DNA of 64,000 nucleotides from contig CM075345.1 in the NCBI GenBank assembly GCA_037693485.1, forward strand, positions 83,520,001 through 83,584,000. Reading direction: 5' to 3'. This DNA is from Kitagawia praeruptora (taxonomy: Eukaryota > Streptophyta > Magnoliopsida > Apiales > Apiaceae). Positions within the stretch are counted from its first letter, which is position 1, and each line of letters starts with the position of its first letter. This document shows positions 61,979-64,000 of the stretch, one piece after another. The notes below the pieces were generated by a model. The model had not been told where the DNA came from, searched no databases, and worked only from the letters and a program-made list of their open reading frames with translations. The translations under genes and the position numbers were made by a program.

Positions 61979-63034
61979 ATGACTGATTTTTGTTCTTACA
62001 ACATCCGTGGTCTCAACAATAAAGTTGATTTTATCAAGGATTTTATTTTGTTTAATAAACTATCCTTGATTAGCATTTTGGAAAATCATGTTCAGCAGGA
62101 TGTTGCTAAGATTATCTCTAAGGAGATTAACCCGCATTTCAAGTGGTGCTTCAATTATGATCATCATGCGGGTGGCCGTATATGGCTTGGGTGGAACCCA
62201 GTTTTTTGGAAAGTTGTGGTTATTGCCACTTCTGTTCAGCACATCACTTGTTTGCTCACTTCGTTGACTGCGAATTTGAGCTTTGTGGCTTCTTTCATTT
62301 ATGGGTTTAATGGGGACATAGATCGGAGAAGCTTATGGTCTGACTTAGCCAATGTCTCTCGGGGTCTCTCTAATAAGCCTTGGGTAATTTCTGGAGATTT
62401 CAACACTTGCATTAGATTGTCGGAGAAAAAGGGTGGAAATGAGAGCTGGACTTCTGATATGACTGAATTTAAGGACTTCATTCTTGCTATGGGAATTACT
62501 GACCTTCGTAGTGTTGGGAATTTCCTGACTTGGTGGGACTGCAATGTGCACCATCCAAAGTTTAGAAAGCTGGATCGTGTTCTGGTCAATGCAGAGTGGC
62601 ACAATTTGTTCCCTTGTTCGTACTCTAATTTCCGTGCTCGTGGCTTGTCTTACCATTGCCCCGCGCTTACTTTCTTGGGTTTGGATAGGTCTAATGTCCC
62701 CAAACCTTTCCAATTTTTTAACCATCTTATTGGGAATCCTGGCTTTCTTTCGGTGGTCCAGAATGCTTGGTCCAATTTGGACACGGGAAATCCTTGGCAG
62801 GTGCTCTCTGCTAAACTTAAGAGGACTAAGGTTGGGCTTAAAGGTTTAAACAGATCTGTGGGGAATCTGCAACAGCTGGTCAAAGATACGAGAAGTGCGT
62901 TGCTGGCTTTCCAGAATGACATCCTTACCTCCCCATCTCCTGCTTATTTTGCGGAAGAGAGCAATCTCATGGATGCCTATGCTAAAGCTCTTCACTTGGA
63001 GGAGTGCTTTTTGAAGCAAAAGTCTAGAGTGTAA
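61979..63034 (+). pseudogene. LINE M ORF2, endonuclease domain
   Basis: Begins at ATG 61979 (MTDFCSYNIRGLNNK), the APE-type endonuclease start. Further motifs: ILENHV with the catalytic Glu (B has ILETHV), PWVISGDFNTC, LTWWDCNV, KLDRVLVN and GLSYHCPAL, where B and other LINEs have SDHCP; the Asp of that catalytic SDH motif is Tyr here, which should abolish nicking. Ends at TAA 63032-63034 at the position of Asn in B (SRVNWLKNGD). Confidence 0.88.
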
Positions 63035-64000
63035 TGGCTTAAGAATGGTGATAGTAATAACAAGTATTTTTTCAATGCTTGCAGAGGAAGATGGAATGTT
63101 AATAAAATTCTGTCCTTAGACAATCAGAATGGAGAGACAGTCACTGACCACGGAGACATGTCAAAGGTAGCTGTTGACTATTACAAAAACCTGCTGGGAA
63201 ATAGTTGGGAGGTTTGCCAATTCCCGAATGATATCTCTTTGCCAAAGGTAACTGAGTCCCAGTCGATTTCCCTCACTGTTCCGTTTAAAGAGAGTGATAT
63301 TCTGAACACTTTGAAGCGAATGGGAAAAAACAAGAGCCCAGGGCCTGATGGGTTTACGGTGGAATTCTTCTTAGCTGCATGGCACATTGTGGGGCCTGAT
63401 ATAACAAGAGGTATCCTCTACTTCTTTGATTCTCTTACTATGCCTAGAATTATTAATGCGGCTTCGATCTGTTTGGTTCCAAAGTAGGATAACCCATCCC
63501 AAATGCAGCACTTTCGGCCTATCTCTTGCTGTAATGTTTTGTATAAGTGCATCTCTAAGATGTTAGCAGCTAGGTTGAAGTCTGTGATGCCTTCCTTGAT
63601 CTCCAAACACCAATCTGCGTTTGTGGCAGGAAGATCAATTGGAGATAACATCTTCTTGGCTCAAGCTTTATGCAAGGGTTATAATCGAAATGATGGCCAA
63701 GCCCGATGTGCTATAAAACTGGACATTCACAAAGCCTTTGACTCACTCAATTGGAGTTTTGTCTTTGCGGTTATGGAACGGATGGGCCTTCCACACAAAT
63801 TTGTTGATTGGGTTAGAGTGTGTATTACCACCACTATGTTCTCAGTCAAGCTCAATGGAAGCTTGGAGGGTTTCTTTAAAGGGGAGTCTGGGTTACGACA
63901 AGGAGATCCCCTTTCTCCTTACCTCTTTGTTATGGCCATGGAAGCTCTCACTGCTTGTCTCAACAAGTCAATAGTGGGCTCTAATTTTAAGTTTCATTGG
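63035..64000 (+). pseudogene. LINE M ORF2, reverse transcriptase (partial)
   Basis: Same frame after the TAA: WLKNGDSNNKYFFNACRGRW, KNKSPGPDGFTVEFF, then a TAG at 63485-63487 (His in B), FRPISCCNVLYKCISK, AIKLDIHKAFDSLNWSF with the first catalytic Asp, and SGLRQGDPLSPYLF. The window ends before the FADD catalytic box. Two nonsense codons in this block plus the endonuclease change make M incapable of autonomous movement. Confidence 0.9.

Larger units (their letters stand above)
59911..64000 (+). mobile_element. LINE M: second L1-type LINE, cut by the window end
   Basis: Plus-strand LINE: 37 extra nucleotides (59911-59947), ATGAGAGTC (59948-59956), CCAGCCGCC, CTCACCTAAACACTATATTTC, ORF1 from 60153 and ORF2 from 61979 to beyond 64000. 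The alpha-plus 5' LTR (44020-44030) gives the empty site and shows that the 37 bases are not target DNA. Roughly 75-80 percent alike with LINE B in protein. Broken by stops and frameshifts. Confidence 0.92.

Noticed and set aside
1..64000. Integrated pararetrovirus or other viral sequence
   Set aside because: No movement protein, coat protein or viral polymerase motif; all reverse-transcriptase and integrase traces fit LINE or Gypsy elements.

Overview
The window is gene-poor plant nuclear DNA and reads as a nest of transposable elements. The evidence is spliceosomal intron signals, L1-type LINEs with plant-type ORF1, hAT and Stowaway-like MITEs, LTR retrotransposons with initiator-tRNA-Met primer sites, and fragments of plant host genes (FAR1/MULE, auxin response factor, ARID/HMG, Rab). 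I see no intact ordinary host gene, rRNA, tRNA or CRISPR. The species cannot be named from sequence alone; a eudicot is likely.

Layout. (1) 1-21685 is one old minus-strand LTR retrotransposon (called alpha-minus here). Its 5' LTR is 15173-21685, its PBS is 15159-15170, and its decayed internal region runs off the left edge. Element A (211-2686), a hAT MITE with a Stowaway-like insert (4869-5567), LINE B (5600-13533) carrying element C, element D (about 15720-18228) and a tail-only copy E (about 21415-21581) have broken into it. (2) 21977-25090 is a decayed FAR1/MULE transposase gene interrupted by element F (22659-24796). (3) 25367-29655 is a second hAT MITE with an 8-bp target duplication; it contains element G, and G contains element H. 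(4) 29809-43975 is a Ty3/Gypsy-like element (beta). Its 5' LTR lacks about 2 kb and abuts a Rab exon fragment. Elements I and J lie in its interior. (5) 43976-59910 is a plus-strand relative of alpha-minus (alpha-plus). Beta sits in its 5' LTR, element L in its interior, and a complete non-autonomous LTR element (gamma, 52796-59291, TSD GTGGG) in its 3' LTR. Gamma has no gag or pol but carries fragments of an auxin response factor and an ARID-domain gene. (6) 59911-64000 is a second LINE copy (M), cut off by the window end.

The most interesting content is the LINE-centred swarm. LINEs B and M share their 5' leader (ATGAGAGTC, CTAGCCGCC, CACCTAAACACTAAATTTC) with passenger elements A, C, F, G, J and L. 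LINE B shares its 3' tail (GGGGTATGCCCC hairpin, then GGTATAAAATTTTAATTAGC and poly-A) with A, C-J and L; M's tail lies outside the window. The passengers have no reverse transcriptase; instead they encode long, unfamiliar, mostly uninterrupted proteins. One cargo class (C, F, J, L) carries repeated KRVSF modules that match the protein phosphatase 1 docking consensus. The other (A, D, G) encodes about 720-730 residues. The two classes share a C-terminal block. Both LINE copies are broken by stops and frameshifts, while the passenger frames are largely open. The simplest reading is that passengers use a related LINE's reverse transcriptase in trans through the shared tail; what their proteins do is unknown.
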